A stretch of DNA of 64,000 nt. Origin: Alopecurus myosuroides. Its lineage: Eukaryota > Streptophyta > Magnoliopsida > Poales > Poaceae. The translations under genes were made by a program, and so were the position numbers. The notes beneath the pieces are model-generated. The model worked only from the letters and a program-made list of their open reading frames with translations. It ran no database searches and was not told where the DNA came from. Shown here one piece after another: positions 12,631 to 24,659 of this stretch. The DNA is taken from NCBI GenBank assembly GCA_028641055.1, contig CM054061.1, positions 30,243,523 through 30,307,522 of the forward strand, given 5' to 3'. Positions within the stretch are counted from its first letter, which is position 1; every line of letters starts with the position of its first letter.

Positions 12631-15600
12631 AAATTTGGGAAGTTGAGGTCATGGTGGAGAGAGGATGCTTTGTCGCACCCGGACTTCTAGGGGATACTCA
12701 CAGTCCGTTAAACAGTAGATAAATGGCTTACGGGGCATACCGGCATCCGCATCTCAATATGAGCAGGCCAACACGTAAACGTGTGACAACCATTCTCGTA
12801 CTGCTCATCGTCTGCGCAAACCATCCCGTAGAAATCCAGATACTTCCGTTGACGTACTTCAAAACATACACACATGGTACGTCAACGGCATTTGAACAGC
12901 TTATATCACAACAGATCTCTACGACACAAAAGATGGAAATAAGTTGCAAATAGCTCTCACTAGAGCAGAGATAGCAAATACAATCATCCAGAGGACACAT
13001 GTCCCAACATATCATCATTACATCACAGCGGAAGCATCCAAAATGTCTGAGTACAGACAAGATCCAAATAGGCCTAAGAGGCCGGAAACGAAAAGACGGA
13101 GCCCATCCACGAAGTCTCGGATCCTGCCCGGGTCCGCTATCTACTCGTCAGCAGTCTCGTCATACTCCACGTAGTAGCCACCATGTAGATCCTCGGAAAT
13201 GTCGTCTGCGGAAACCACAGCCCCAAAGGGGTCAGTACATAAACGTACTGGCAAGCAAGACTCACAGTTTACCAAAGTGTAACCCGTCAACACCAAGCAC
13301 ATATGCTTTGGGTTCAACGGAAGAAAGGGGATATAAAAGATGCTGCAACTGGCTGCTCTAACCAACTAAAGAGTTACTACCACTTCCGGCTAACAGAAAG
13401 GAGATAAGATCGCGTATCGTAACCAACCTATCAACTAACCTCAAACAAACCCATCCTGGATCTCGCCCCTTATCCAAAGAAGCAAGCCGGGGATAACTCA
13501 CACAGTTGGATTAATGATGGTTCAGATTATTGTGTCGATAAGCCTATTACTAGTCAAGTTGTTAATCATTGGGTGTAAGGTTGTTAATCATTAGGTTTAA
13601 GTTGTCCTGAGTACTTGTTAGCCAGTACTTTCACCAAGTAGTCCATAACCGCGGAAAACACGGCTTCTCGAGAAGATTTATACCTGCAGGGGTGCACCAA
13701 TTTGGCCGTACACGTAAGAATATCCCGCCAGACGGGGATCAAACCCACCAAGCGAGGTACTCAACATAACCCAACTCTTCTTCGCATCAAGCCCAAAGAA
13801 CCTTGGGCGCACGGCTAATCGAGCCCCGAAGAAAAGGGACCCTCATAGCACTCTAAGAACGTGTCCCCCTATATGCCGACTACAAAAGTTCCACCCTGGC
13901 CTGGGCTCGCAAAAACATGCATGCGGCAAATGGAAAACACGAACTAAATGAGGCGATTTGGACGAGATGCGAATCGAATCAAATTGAGGGGGGCGCCCAT
14001 ACTCGCTTCCCACATGCGGTTAGTGCGCTCATCATGGATCAGTAGACAAGACCCTTTTCCTATTAGGGTCGACACTAGCAGGCCTCAAAACCACACAGGG
14101 CCTCCTGCCGGTGCGCTATCATCAAATTATTATTAATCATAACATTAGCATGATTGATTGATTAAACATCGAGCCCCCAAGAACATAATAGAAATATCAA
14201 CAGAAAGTAACGGGTAACAGACTCGAGCAAAACAACCCTAAGCATGCTAGTAAGACACGGGCAACAAGCAAAAGGTTATAGGTATGGAGGTGAGGCAATA
14301 TCAGGGTTAAAGGATACATGTGATGGGTTTGTAACAGAAACAACTATTCATAGGGCTAGCAGAATAGACAACAGAAAAGTATCGGTATCCAATGTTGAAA
14401 GGAACACGATGGTTCATGTGAGTGAATACTTGCCTGCAAACCCAGTAGCCTGGTACTGAGCTAGATCCTTAGAAGGGTGTCGTAAGGATCGTCGGCCTCA
14501 ACGTCGTCGTTTAACCGAGAAGAAGCAAACAAACAATGCAGAAAGATAAACAACCAATAACATGGCATAGTGCACAAACATGGGATGATGCATGTCAATT
14601 TAATGGATGCATCAGAATAAACTAGTTGACAAGGTAACATAACATAATTAAATGGACCCACATGCAATTGGATTGCATATGGAAAGCCCATGAATTATGG
14701 TTGAATTAATTGTTCTACAACTAAGCAACATGTGAAAGTGGATTAGCATGATGCATGGATGAGGAAAACAGCAAAATAACAACAATAGAAGCAATTGGAA
14801 ATAAGGTTTACCAAGTTTAGAAATTCATTTATTAAGTTAGGAAATTTTGGTTCCTTAAAGGTGCCACACAAGAATTTATTGTTTTCATCAATTTTAATTG
14901 TTCAAAATATTTAACAAAATTCATATTTGAAAAGAACACAAGATTTTAGTGGGAATACATGTTTCACTTGTTGAAAAAGGATTTCAAATAAATTATTTAT
15001 GAATTAAACAAGTTTAAGCAAGAATTAAATGAATTTAATTCAAACATGATCTTATTTGAATTTTTATTTGTGCAAAACATTGAGTGAAGTTCATATTTTA
15101 AAAGGTTATGCTTTTATGGTTTGAAAACATATTTTATATGTCCCAAAAGAAAATAATTTGACCAAGTTATGATTTTAACAATATTAAATGATTTAAACAA
15201 GGTTTAAATCATTTAACCAATTTTAATTATTCAAAACATGAAACAAATTTTATATTTGAAAAGGTGGTTTAATTTTGCATAGAAAACATATTTCATTTGT
15301 TGAAATTGGATTTAAAATGAGCAAGTTATTATTTTGGCAATTTTAAATGCAATAATTAAGAAACAGTTGTTTTCAGCAATTTAAATTATTCAAAACAGCA
15401 AACAAAATTTATATTTGGAAAGTACATGAAAAGTTGATTGGAAAACATATTTAGTTTGTTGAATTTGGAATTTTTATGCCCAAGTTATGAATTTTGCAAA
15501 ATTAAATGATTTAAACAAGAATTCAAATGTTTCACCAATTTAAAATATTGAAAACAATAAACAAATTTTATATTTGGATAGACAATTCAATTTTGGACAG

Positions 15601-15814
15601 AAAACATATTTAAAAAGTTGAATTTGGAGTTAATATGAAATAGTTATGCATTTTACAAATTTAGGGTGCAAATCTGCCATTTTTATGAACCAGGGACTTG
15701 GAAAATAAATTGCAGGGATTTAGAAAGAATTATACAGGGACTTGGTTGTGATTTCGGGGAAGTTCTGTAACCCAACAAAAGAATAAAAAGTGTGGTTTTT
15801 ATTTGAGGGAGGGG

Positions 15815-15869
15815 GGACTCGAACCCTGCCCTCCTGCCTGCGCAACACAAGGGGCAACCAGCTGGGCTG
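15815..15869 (-). promoter_or_regulatory. tRNA-like A box and B box in the LARD LTR
   Basis: Minus strand: CAGCCCAGCTGG (15858-15869) fits the A-box consensus TRGCNNAGYNGG at 11 of 12 positions, and GGTTCGAGTCC (15815-15825) fits the B-box consensus GGTTCGANTCC exactly. They are 32 nt apart, within the tRNA range. A weaker second pair sits near 15975-16030 (GGTCGAATCC). It may be an old tRNA gene or SINE head, or a live Pol III promoter; the sequence cannot tell. Confidence 0.45.
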
Positions 15870-15963
15870 CTGCTGCTGCTCTATTGACAGATAAGGAGTT
15901 CGAAGGGGGTTATGGTTCAGCAACTGCCCTGAATCCGATTCGGAAAAAATAGACAGAAAAGGG

Positions 15964-16620
15964 GTGGGGGCTGGGGATTCGACCCTGGGACCTGGGGCTT
16001 GCGCGCTGTGTGTTGCTACCAGTGGGGTGTGTGCGTGCTTGGTGACAGAAAGGAGGGAATCGGGGGGTTATGGTTCAGGCTGGCGCGGATTTTTTCTGAA
16101 TCCTGGAACCGATCGTTCCTCGACAGAGCCAGGGCAGCGAACGGCAGCTGCTCGCCGGCAGCTGCTGCGCTCGCGGGGGTGGCCGTGGGTGCGGTTGCTG
16201 GGGGCTGCTGTGGCCGAGAGGGAGGAGGGAAGAGGAGCGAGAGGGAGGGAGGAGAGGCGAGGAGCTCACCTCGAGGCCCAGATGGAGGAGCACGCTCGGG
16301 GCAGAACAGGTGGCCGGCGGCGAGTTGTTGAGGACGGCGGCGGCGCCGTGCTGGCTCCCGGCCGCTGCCGCGGGGTGGAGGAGGACGAGGGTGGTGCAGG
16401 GATTCCATTCCCGCACCCGCCCTGGCCGGTGGGTGGCCACAACTCCGATGATCGCCGGAGGGAGAGGGGTTCGGTGGAGTGGTACAGGTTCAGTAGCTGC
16501 AAGGATTTAGAGGGAGAGCAGAGAGAAGAGGTGGAAGGAAAGGGAATGGAGGCGGGGGAGAGAGGAAGGAGGGAGAAGAGTTAGGGTTAGGGGGAACCCT
16601 AGGGCAGGAGCTGGCCTTAA
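15964..16620 (-). other. GC-rich block with telo-box in the LARD LTR
   Basis: Composition changes sharply from the AT-rich surroundings. The minus strand is rich in CT runs and contains CCTAACCCTAAC, a telo-box-like motif, just inside a probable promoter (TATA at 16847-16856). Several long open frames exist on both strands, but all are Arg/Pro/Gly/Ala-rich, as expected from GC bias, and none matches a known protein. Best read as a transcript leader. A copy with a few changes is at about 21815-22470 in the other LTR. Confidence 0.5.
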
Positions 16621-16846
16621 GGAGGGGGAGGAGGTGGTCATCACCGTTGCTGCACCTCCCCTGTCACGTGGACACCTGCGATGGAGACCGTACAGAGAAG
16701 AAGATGACCCCGAGGGGGGTATTGGGCCAAGGGAAAAAAGGTGGGCTGGGCCCTCTCTCTCTGTTAGCTGTTTTAATATTTTGTTCTATTTTTTTTTTGC
16801 TGAATTGAATTAGAGAAGAAAAGAGGGGTTTTGGGAGTTAGGAAAA

Positions 16847-16856
16847 TTTTATAAAA
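16847..16856 (-). promoter_or_regulatory. Possible TATA box of the LARD LTR
   Basis: TTTTATAAAA on the minus strand, about 230 nt before the GC-rich, CT-rich leader block. The surroundings are AT-rich, so the match could be chance. Confidence 0.25.
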
Positions 16857-17936
16857 AATTGGGTGTGTTAATTAGGTCAACCACAACCAATTGTTAACTT
16901 TGGTTTTGCAAAAGTTCAATTTTAAATTACTGTTTGTGATTTAATGCAAATTTGAAAGAATTTGCTTATTAAGTGATTAATATTGAAAACAACATTTTTA
17001 ATAGGGTGAACCCTATTGCTTAAATAGAACAAATGATTAGGGTTATTTTGTTGATTTTCATAAGTTGAAATTGGTTACTGTTTGTGAATGATTTGAATTT
17101 GAAATAACATTTGGATTAATTGAATTATTAAAAGCCATAATTTTAATGGTTGAACCTTATGGATTAATTGGAAACAAATGATTGATTTGTTTTGCAATTT
17201 TCATAACTTTCAAAAGGGTTGTTGTTTTGGAAATTAATTGAATTTGAAAAGGGTTTGGTTATTGGATGCATTTTTATAGAAACAAAACAACGGTTTTGAA
17301 ATCACACTTTAATGGAAACAATTGATTGTTTTGATTTGAAACATTCATTTTGGAAATTGTAACATCACAAGGATGAAACAAAAGGTTTGAATTTTGGTTT
17401 GAAATTCAAATAGAAAACAAAGGAAAACAAAGGAAAACCGTTGGAAAACAAATGAAAACAGAGGAAAACAAAAGGAGAACAAGCAAAACAATTGCAATCA
17501 ACATGATGTCATGATGCAAAACATAAAATAACAGATAGCAAACATTCTAATGGCTATTTTTCATACTTGGGATGTTACAAAACGCCCCCCTTGAAGGAAT
17601 CGCGCCCCGAGATTCCTACTGAGAAAAGAAAAGGTCCAGATACTTCTTGCGAAGATCCTCTTGAGCTGTGACACGTGAAACACATCGTGCACCTTAGATA
17701 GTTTTTCTAGAAGTTCAAAACGATAGGCATTCCTGGCAACTCTTCTGGAAAGACGTCAGGGAATTTGCAAACCACCGGAACATTTTCAAATAGAGGAAGG
17801 GGTTTTGTATCGAGGGTGTATAGCTGGATAGAATTTGATTCATTTATAGAATAGATTATCTGGAATGTGGTGCTTCAGGAATGCTTCCTCGAAACAACCC
17901 CAGGTGATCGGAATGCCAGCTCTCATAGCCTGGAAT

Positions 17937-17937
17937 C

Positions 17938-17972
<35 letters not shown>

Positions 17973-17973
17973 C
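17937..17973 (+). repeat. (CAA)n microsatellite
   Basis: About twelve perfect CAA/AAC units inside the LARD interior, directly after the gag-like remnant. Confidence 0.95.
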
Positions 17974-18510
17974 CTTTCTGGCCAGATAGACTTGATATTG
18001 GGGAAGTTTTGATTAGACGCCGGTAGAAGAATTGAAATGGAAAACAACAACAAGATTTCAACGGACGAAAAGGATGTTGAGAAGAATAGGATATCAACAT
18101 CGGGAAAACGAGATCAAAACACTCCTGAGGTACTATGGAAAACCCATCCGGGCTTCTAAAGGATCAATATCTACTGCTTAAGGAATAGAGGATCTGCTTC
18201 CGGGGCTTACACGCCTCCGTTCTCAATCGTGAGTAGGCAACATGATAAATCATGTCACAACCACCTCCATTCCTATGGTCTAGTAGATATAACCATCCTA
18301 GAGAAACCAGAATTCGTGAAATCCTAACTTGAAAGTTTAGATGAGAAGGGAAAACAACGTTGCACTTCCTTACCAGAAAAGGGAGGGTGGGTGGGGAAAG
18401 AAGAAAAAGAACAGAATTCCTACTCTCACGTTTCATTTTTCCTATATAGCTACAAAATAGTTTCTAGACTCAACTGCGACCAGTAAAAGGGATCCTATAG
18501 GCAGACAGCC

Positions 18511-18520
18511 TCTGATACCA
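18511..18520 (-). other. Primer-binding site of the LARD (initiator tRNA-Met type)
   Basis: The minus strand reads TGGTATCAGAGGC two nucleotides after the right LTR, the usual plant PBS for initiator Met-tRNA. It fixes the element's orientation. Confidence 0.85.
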
Positions 18521-18522
18521 TT

Positions 18523-21500
18523 TGTCGCACCCGGACTTCTAGGGGATACTCACAGTCCGTCAAACAGTAGAGAAATGGCTTACGGGGCATATCGGCACCC
18601 GCATCTCAATATGAGCAGGCCAACACGTAAACGTGTGACAACCATTCTCGTACTGCTCATCGTCTGCACAAACCATCCCGTAGAAATCCAGATACTTCCG
18701 TTGACGTACTTCAAAACATACACACATGGTACGTCAACGGCATTTGAACAGCTGATATCACAACAGATCTCTACGACACAAAAGATGGAAATAAGTTGCA
18801 AATAGCTCTCACTAGAGCAGAGATAGCAAATACAATCATCCAGAGGACACATGTCCCAACATATCATCATTACATCACAGCGGAAGCATCCAAAATGTCT
18901 GAGTAGAGACAAGATCCAAATAGGCCTAAGAGGCCAGAAACGAAAAGACGGAGCCCATCCACGAAGTCTCGGATCCTGCCCGGGTCCGCTATCTACTCGT
19001 CAGCAGTCTGCTCATACTCCACGTAGTAGCCACCATGTAGATCCTCGGAAACATCGTCTGCGGAAACCACAGCCCCAAAGGGGTCAGTACATAAACATAC
19101 TGGCAAGCAAGACTCACAGTTCACCAAAGTGTAACCCGTCAACACCAAGCACAGATGCTTTGGGTTCAACGGAAGAAAGGGGATATAAAAGATGCTGCAA
19201 CTGGCTGCTCTAACCAACTACAGAGTTACTACCACTTCCGGCTAACAGAAAGGAGATAAGATCGCGTATCGTAACCAACCTATCAACTAACCTCAAACAA
19301 ACCCATCCTGGATCTCGCCCCTTATCCAAAGAAGCAAGCCGAGGATAACTCACACAGTTGGATTAATGATGGTTCAGATTATTGTGTCGATAAGCCTATT
19401 ACTAGTCAAGTTGTTAATCATTGGGTGTAAGGTTGTTAATCATTAGGTTTAAGTTGTCATGAGTACTTGTTAGCCAGTACTTTCACCAAGTAGTCCATAA
19501 CCGCGGAAAACACGGCTTCTCGAGAAGATTTATCCCTGCAGGGGTGCACCAATTTGGCCGTACACGTAAGAATATCCCGCCAGACGGGGATCAAACCCAC
19601 AAAGCGAGGTACTCAACACAACCCAACTCTTCTTCGCATCAAGCCCAAAGAACCTTGGGCGCACGACTAATCGAGCCCCGAAGAAAAGGGACCCTCATAG
19701 CACTCTAAGAACGTGTCCCCCTATATGCCGACTACAAAAGTTCCACCCTGGCCTCGGCTCGCAAAAACATGCATGCGACAAATGGAAAACACGAACTAAA
19801 TGAGGCGATTTAGACGAGATGCGAATCGAATCAAATTGAGGGGGGCGCCCATACTCGCTTACCACATGCGGTTAGTGCGCTCATCATGGATCAGTAGACA
19901 AGACCCTTTTCCTATTAGGGTCGACACTAGCAGGCCTCAAAACCACACAGGGCCTCCTGCCGGTGCCTTATCATCAAATTATTATTAATAATAACATTAG
20001 CATGATTGATTGATTAAACATCGATCCCCCAGAACATAATAGAAATAGCAACAGAAAGTGACGGGTAACAGACTCGAGCAAAACAACCCTAAGCATGCTA
20101 GTAAGACACGGGCAACAAGCAAAAGGTTATAGGTATGGAGGTGAGGCAATATCAGGGTTAAAGGATACATGTGATGGGTTCGTAACAGAAACAACTATTC
20201 ATAGGGCTAGCAGAATAGACAACGGAAAAGTATCGGTATCCAATGTTGAAAGGAACACGATGGTTAATGTGAGTGAATACTTGCCTGCAAACCCAGTAGC
20301 CTGGTACTGAGCTAGATCCTTAGAAGGGGTGTCGTAAGGATCGTCGGCCTCAACGTCGTCGTTTAACCGAGAAGAAGCAAACAAACAATGCAGAAAGATA
20401 AACAATCAATAACATGGCATAGTGCACAAACATGGGATGATGCATGTCAATTTAATGGATGCATCAGAATAAACTAGTTGACAAGGTAACATAACATAAT
20501 TAAATGGACCCACATGCAATTGGATTGCATATGGAAAGCCCATGAATTATGGTTGAATTAATTGTTCTACAACTAAGCAACATGTGAAAGTGGATTAGCA
20601 TGATGCATGGATGAGGAAAACAGCAAAAGAACAACAATAGAAGCAATTGGAAATAAGGTTTACCAAGTTTAGAAATTCATTTATTAAGTTAGGAAATTTT
20701 GGTTCCTTAAAGGTGCCACACAAGCATTTATTGTTTTCATCAATTTTAATTGTTCAAAATAGTTAACAAAATTCATATTTAAAAAGAACACAAGATTTTA
20801 GTGGGAATACATGTTTCACTTGTTGAAAAAGGATTTCAAATAAATTATTTATGAATTAAACAAGTTTAAGCAAGAATTAAATGAATTTAATTCAAACATG
20901 ATCTTATTTGAATTTTTATTTGTGCAAAACATTGAGTGAAGTTCAAATTTGAAAAGGTTATGCTTTTATGGTCTGAAAACATATTTTATATGTCCCAAAA
21001 GAAATTAATTTGACCAAGTTATGATTTTAACAATATTAAATGATTTAAACAAGGTTTATATCATTTAACCAATTTTAATTATTCAAAACATGAAACAAAT
21101 TTTATATTTAAAAAGGTGGTTTAATTTTGCATAGAAAACATATTTCATTTGTTGAAATTGGATTTAAAATGAGCAAGTTATTATTTTGGCAATTTTAAAT
21201 GCAATAATTAAGAAACAGTTGTTTTCAGCAATTTAAATTATTCAAAACAGCAAACAAAATTTATATTTGGAAAGTACATGAAAAGTTGATTGGAAAACAT
21301 ATTTAGTTTGTTGAATTTGGAATTTTTATGCCCAAGTTATGAATTTTGCAAAATTAAATGATTTAAACAAGAATTCAAATGTTTCACCAATTTAAAATAT
21401 TCAAAACAATAAACAAATTTTATATTTGGATAGACAATTCAATTTGGGACAGAAAACATATTTAAAAAGTTGAATTTGGAGTTAATATGAAATAGTTATG

Positions 21501-23433
21501 CATTTTACAAATTTAGGGTGCAAATCTGCCATTTTTATGAACCAGGGACTTGGAAAATAAATTGCAGGGATTTAGAAAGAATTATACAGGGACTTGGTTG
21601 TGATTTCGGGGAAGTTCTGTAACCCAACAAAAGAATAAAAAGTGTGGTTTTTATTTGAGGGAGGGGGGGAGTCGAACCCTGCCCTCCTGCCTGCGCAACA
21701 CAAGGGGCAACCAGTTGGGCTGATGCTGCTCTGTTGACAGATAAGGAGTTCAAAGGGGGTTATGGTTCAGCAACTGCCCTGAATCCAATTCGGAAAAAAT
21801 AGACAGAAAAGGGGTGGGGCTGGGGATTCGACCCTGGGACCTGGGGCTTGCACGCTGTGTGTTGCTACCAGTGGGGTGTGTGCGTGCTTGGTGACAGAAA
21901 GGAGGGAATCGGGGGGTTATGGTTCAGGCTGGCGCGGATTTTTTCTGAATCCTGGAACCGATCGTTCCTCGATAGAGCCAGGGCAGCGAACGGCAGCTGC
22001 TCGCCGGCAGCTGCTGCGCTCGCGGGGGTGGCCGTGGGTGCGGTTGCTGGGGGCTGCTGTGGCCGAGAGGGAGGAGGGAAGAGGAGCGAGAGGGAGGGAG
22101 GAGAGGCGAGAAGCTCACCTCGAGGCCCAGATGGAGGAGCACGCTCGGGGCAGAACAGGTGGCCGGCGGCGAGTTGTTGAGGACGTCGGCGGCGCCGTGC
22201 TGGCTCCCGGCCGCTGCCGCGGGGTGGAGGAGGACGAGGGTGGTGCGGGGATTCCATTCCCGCACCCGCCCTGGCCGGTGGGTGGCCACAACTCCGATGA
22301 TCGCCGGAGGGAGAGGGGTTCGATGGAGTGGTACAGGTTCAGTAGCTGCAAGGATTCAGAGGGAGAGCAGAGAGAAGAGGTGGAAGGAAAGGGAATGGAG
22401 GCGGGGGAGAGAGGAAGGAGGGAGAAGAGTTAGGGTTAGGGGGAACCCTAGGGCAGGAGCTGGCCTTAAGGAGGGGGAGGAGGTGGTCATCACCGTTGCT
22501 GCACCTCCCCTGTCACGTGGACACCTGCGATGGAGACCGTACAGAGAAGAAGATGACCCCGAGGGGGGTATTGGGCCAAGGGAAAAAAGGTGGGCTGGGC
22601 CCTCTCTCTCTGTTAGCTGTTTTAATATTTTGTTCTATTTATTTTATTTTTTGCTGAATTGAATTAGAGAAGAAAAGAGGGGTTTTGGGAGTTAGGAAAA
22701 TTTTATAAAAATTTGGGTGTGTTAATTAGGTCAACCACAACCAATTGTTAACTTTGGTTTTGCAAAAGTTCAATTTTAAATTACTGTTTGTGATTTAATG
22801 CAAATTTGAAAGAATTTGCTTATTAAGTGATTAATATTGAAAACAACATTTTTAATAGGGTGAACCCTATTGCTTAAATAGAACAAATGATTAGGGTTAT
22901 TTTGTTGATTTTCATAAGTTGAAATTGGGTACTGTTTGTGAATGATTTGAGTTTGAAATAACATTTGTATTAATTGAATTATTAAAAGCCATAATTTTAA
23001 TGGTTGAACCTTATGGATTAATTGGAAACAAATGATTGATTTGTTTTGCAATTTTCATAACTTTCAAAAGGGTTGTTGTTTTGGAAATTAATTGAATTTG
23101 AAAAGGGTTTGGTTATTGGATGCATTTTTATAGAAACAAAACAACAGTTTTGAAATCACACTTTAATGGAAACAATTGATTGTTTTGATTTGAAACATTC
23201 ATTTTGGAAATTGTAACATCACAAGGATGAAACAAAAGGTTTGAATTTTGGTTTGAAATTCAAATAGAAAACAAAGGAAAACAAAGGAAAACAGTTGGCA
23301 AACAAATGAAAATAGAGGAAAACAAAAGGAGAACAAGCAAAACAATTGCAATCAACATGATGTCATGATGCAAAACATAAAATAACATATAGCAAACATT
23401 CTAATGGCTATTTTTCATACTTGGGATGTTACA
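18523..23433 (-). repeat. 5' LTR of the LARD (right copy)
   Basis: Same layout as the left copy. The tRNA-like boxes recur at 21668-21722: B box GGTTCGACTCC kept exactly, A box CAGCCCAACTGG with one more change. Low divergence from the left copy marks a recent insertion, younger than the retrotransposon and LINE that contain it. Confidence 0.9.
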
Positions 23434-23438
23434 TGCTT

Positions 23439-24474
23439 CTCCTTGTCGCACTCTCCTCAAGGTTGCCTATGGAGGAGCAGATGATATTCCAAGATTAGTT
23501 GTTATTCGTGAAGTGCAGCGGTATGGTGGACATGTTGTCTGATGGACATGCCCTTTATTTATCTTGGATAATGACGCGGCTGACAACCTGCCAGGAGATG
23601 AATCTCCTATCCCTGGTGATGGTAACCTACACCCGGCTTTCGTTGCACCTGCCATCCCTGTAGACGATGCCTGGGTGCCTCCATTTGTTCCCCATGTTCA
23701 GCATGATGGTTATCAAGGGTGGCGTAATTGGAATGAAGAAGATCAGGGAGAGAATTTGGGACAGGATGGGCCTGTCGATCAGCCGCCAGAACCTGTGCCT
23801 GAACAGGTGCAATCCTCTGTGTCTCTACAGTCCTTCGGTGCGACGGTGGATGCAGTAAATGCTATCAGGGCTGAAGGTCGTGAACATTTTATTGAGCTGC
23901 AGAAGCAAGTGGAGCAGAACCAATTGGCCATAGTCCCCTTCGTCCCACCAGTTCATGTGGATGCCGTGGAGCAGGAGGACGAGGTTCAAATTATGCGTGT
24001 GCTCCTACCTGATCCTACTGTTGAGTAGTCCAAGTATTTCAAGGAGCACAAGGCCAGGTTCATCTTTGACAGGAGGTTTGAGTTTCTGTCTTCCCTGCTC
24101 CCTTTGGATTACCTAGCTGCGACTGCACGCCTGCTACTGGAAGACCATGATCCTGCTACCCCTATGGCTTCTGCTTCCAAAAAGAGACCGTTGCAAAGCT
24201 ACAACTCCGCTAGTCCTTGAAGACCACGTCTGACGAGGATTCTGGCCAAGAACGCTGGCTTTCATGTTCTAGCTGGGTCTGATAAACCTGAGCCTAGGCA
24301 GAAGGCCAATTCTTTGCACCCCATGCTCCTGCTTATGGTGTGCCACCCATCACCCCTGTTGCCGTACTTAGGAGGGCGGGAAAACTGCTCCACATCGAAG
24401 ATTCAGAATTGACTGTGGATAAGCTTGAAGCTGCTCCGAAGAAGCCCACAAGCCCATCCAGTTCTGATGATTAG
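23439..24474 (+). pseudogene. LINE ORF1 (gag-like), 5' truncated
   Basis: The frame enters from the left of the LARD (12640-12670) and continues here with stops at about 23540 and 24026, then KYFKEHKARFIFDRRFEFLS and a Lys/Pro/Ser-rich end SPSSSDD with stop at 24472-24474. No CCHC knuckle is visible, so the zinc-finger part may be missing. ORF1 proteins of plant LINEs bind the element RNA. Confidence 0.65.
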
Positions 24475-24659
24475 TGGGCCTTATTCTCTTATTGGGCCTA
24501 GTTGGCTCCTAGAGTGTGTTTTGGACCTTTTTATTATATTATTTTTTCTGTCCTGGAACTACTTTGTATTGATCTATGATCAAGGTTGCTGCTACCTGGT
24601 TATTTTTATGTTGGTCATTTATGTTGGCCAACCTGGATTTATATCTCTTCCAATATTAA

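Larger units (their letters stand above)
12671..17579 (-). repeat. 3' LTR of the LARD (left copy)
   Basis: Plus-strand ends TGTCGCACCC and GGATGTTACA. It contains a long AT-rich domain (14700-15700) with degenerate repeats of an AAACATATTT-type motif, two tRNA-like Pol III box pairs (15815-16030), a GC-rich block (15964-16620) and a TATA-like TTTTATAAAA on the minus strand at 16847-16856. Confidence 0.9.
17580..18522 (-). pseudogene. LARD interior: fused scraps of Gypsy gag, pol start and integrase end
   Basis: Read on the minus strand from the primer site: a gag-like piece (about 17850-17940, ITWGCFEEAFLKHHIPDN), a piece like the protease/RT junction of Ty3/Gypsy pol (about 17725-17782, VPVVCKFPDVFPEELPGMP), then directly an integrase C-terminal piece (about 17625-17725, FELLEKLSKVHDVFHVSQLK). 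Two internal deletions would give this order. No piece can be functional. The remnants place the LARD in the Gypsy superfamily. The match is from memory of family motifs. Confidence 0.7.
12671..23433 (-). mobile_element. LARD: large retrotransposon derivative with 4.9-kb LTRs and 0.94-kb interior
   Basis: Flanked by a perfect 5-bp duplication, TGCTT (12666-12670, 23434-23438). The two LTRs are 4909 and 4911 bp and nearly identical; I counted about 18 differences in the first 0.95 kb. Orientation is minus: a TGGTATCAGA primer site lies next to the right copy, which is therefore the 5' LTR, and a purine tract (AAGGGGGGCGTTT) lies next to the left copy. The minus-strand ends are TGTAACATCCCAAG and GGGTGCGACA. 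This is a low-coding element like barley Sukkula but with a much smaller interior. It would need proteins from a Gypsy relative. Confidence 0.9.

Noticed and set aside
16016..16584. Overlapping long open frames on both strands in the GC-rich LARD LTR block (also 21865-22662)
   Set aside because: All frames are open because of GC bias; translations are Arg/Pro/Gly/Ala-rich, match no family, and lie inside an LTR present twice.
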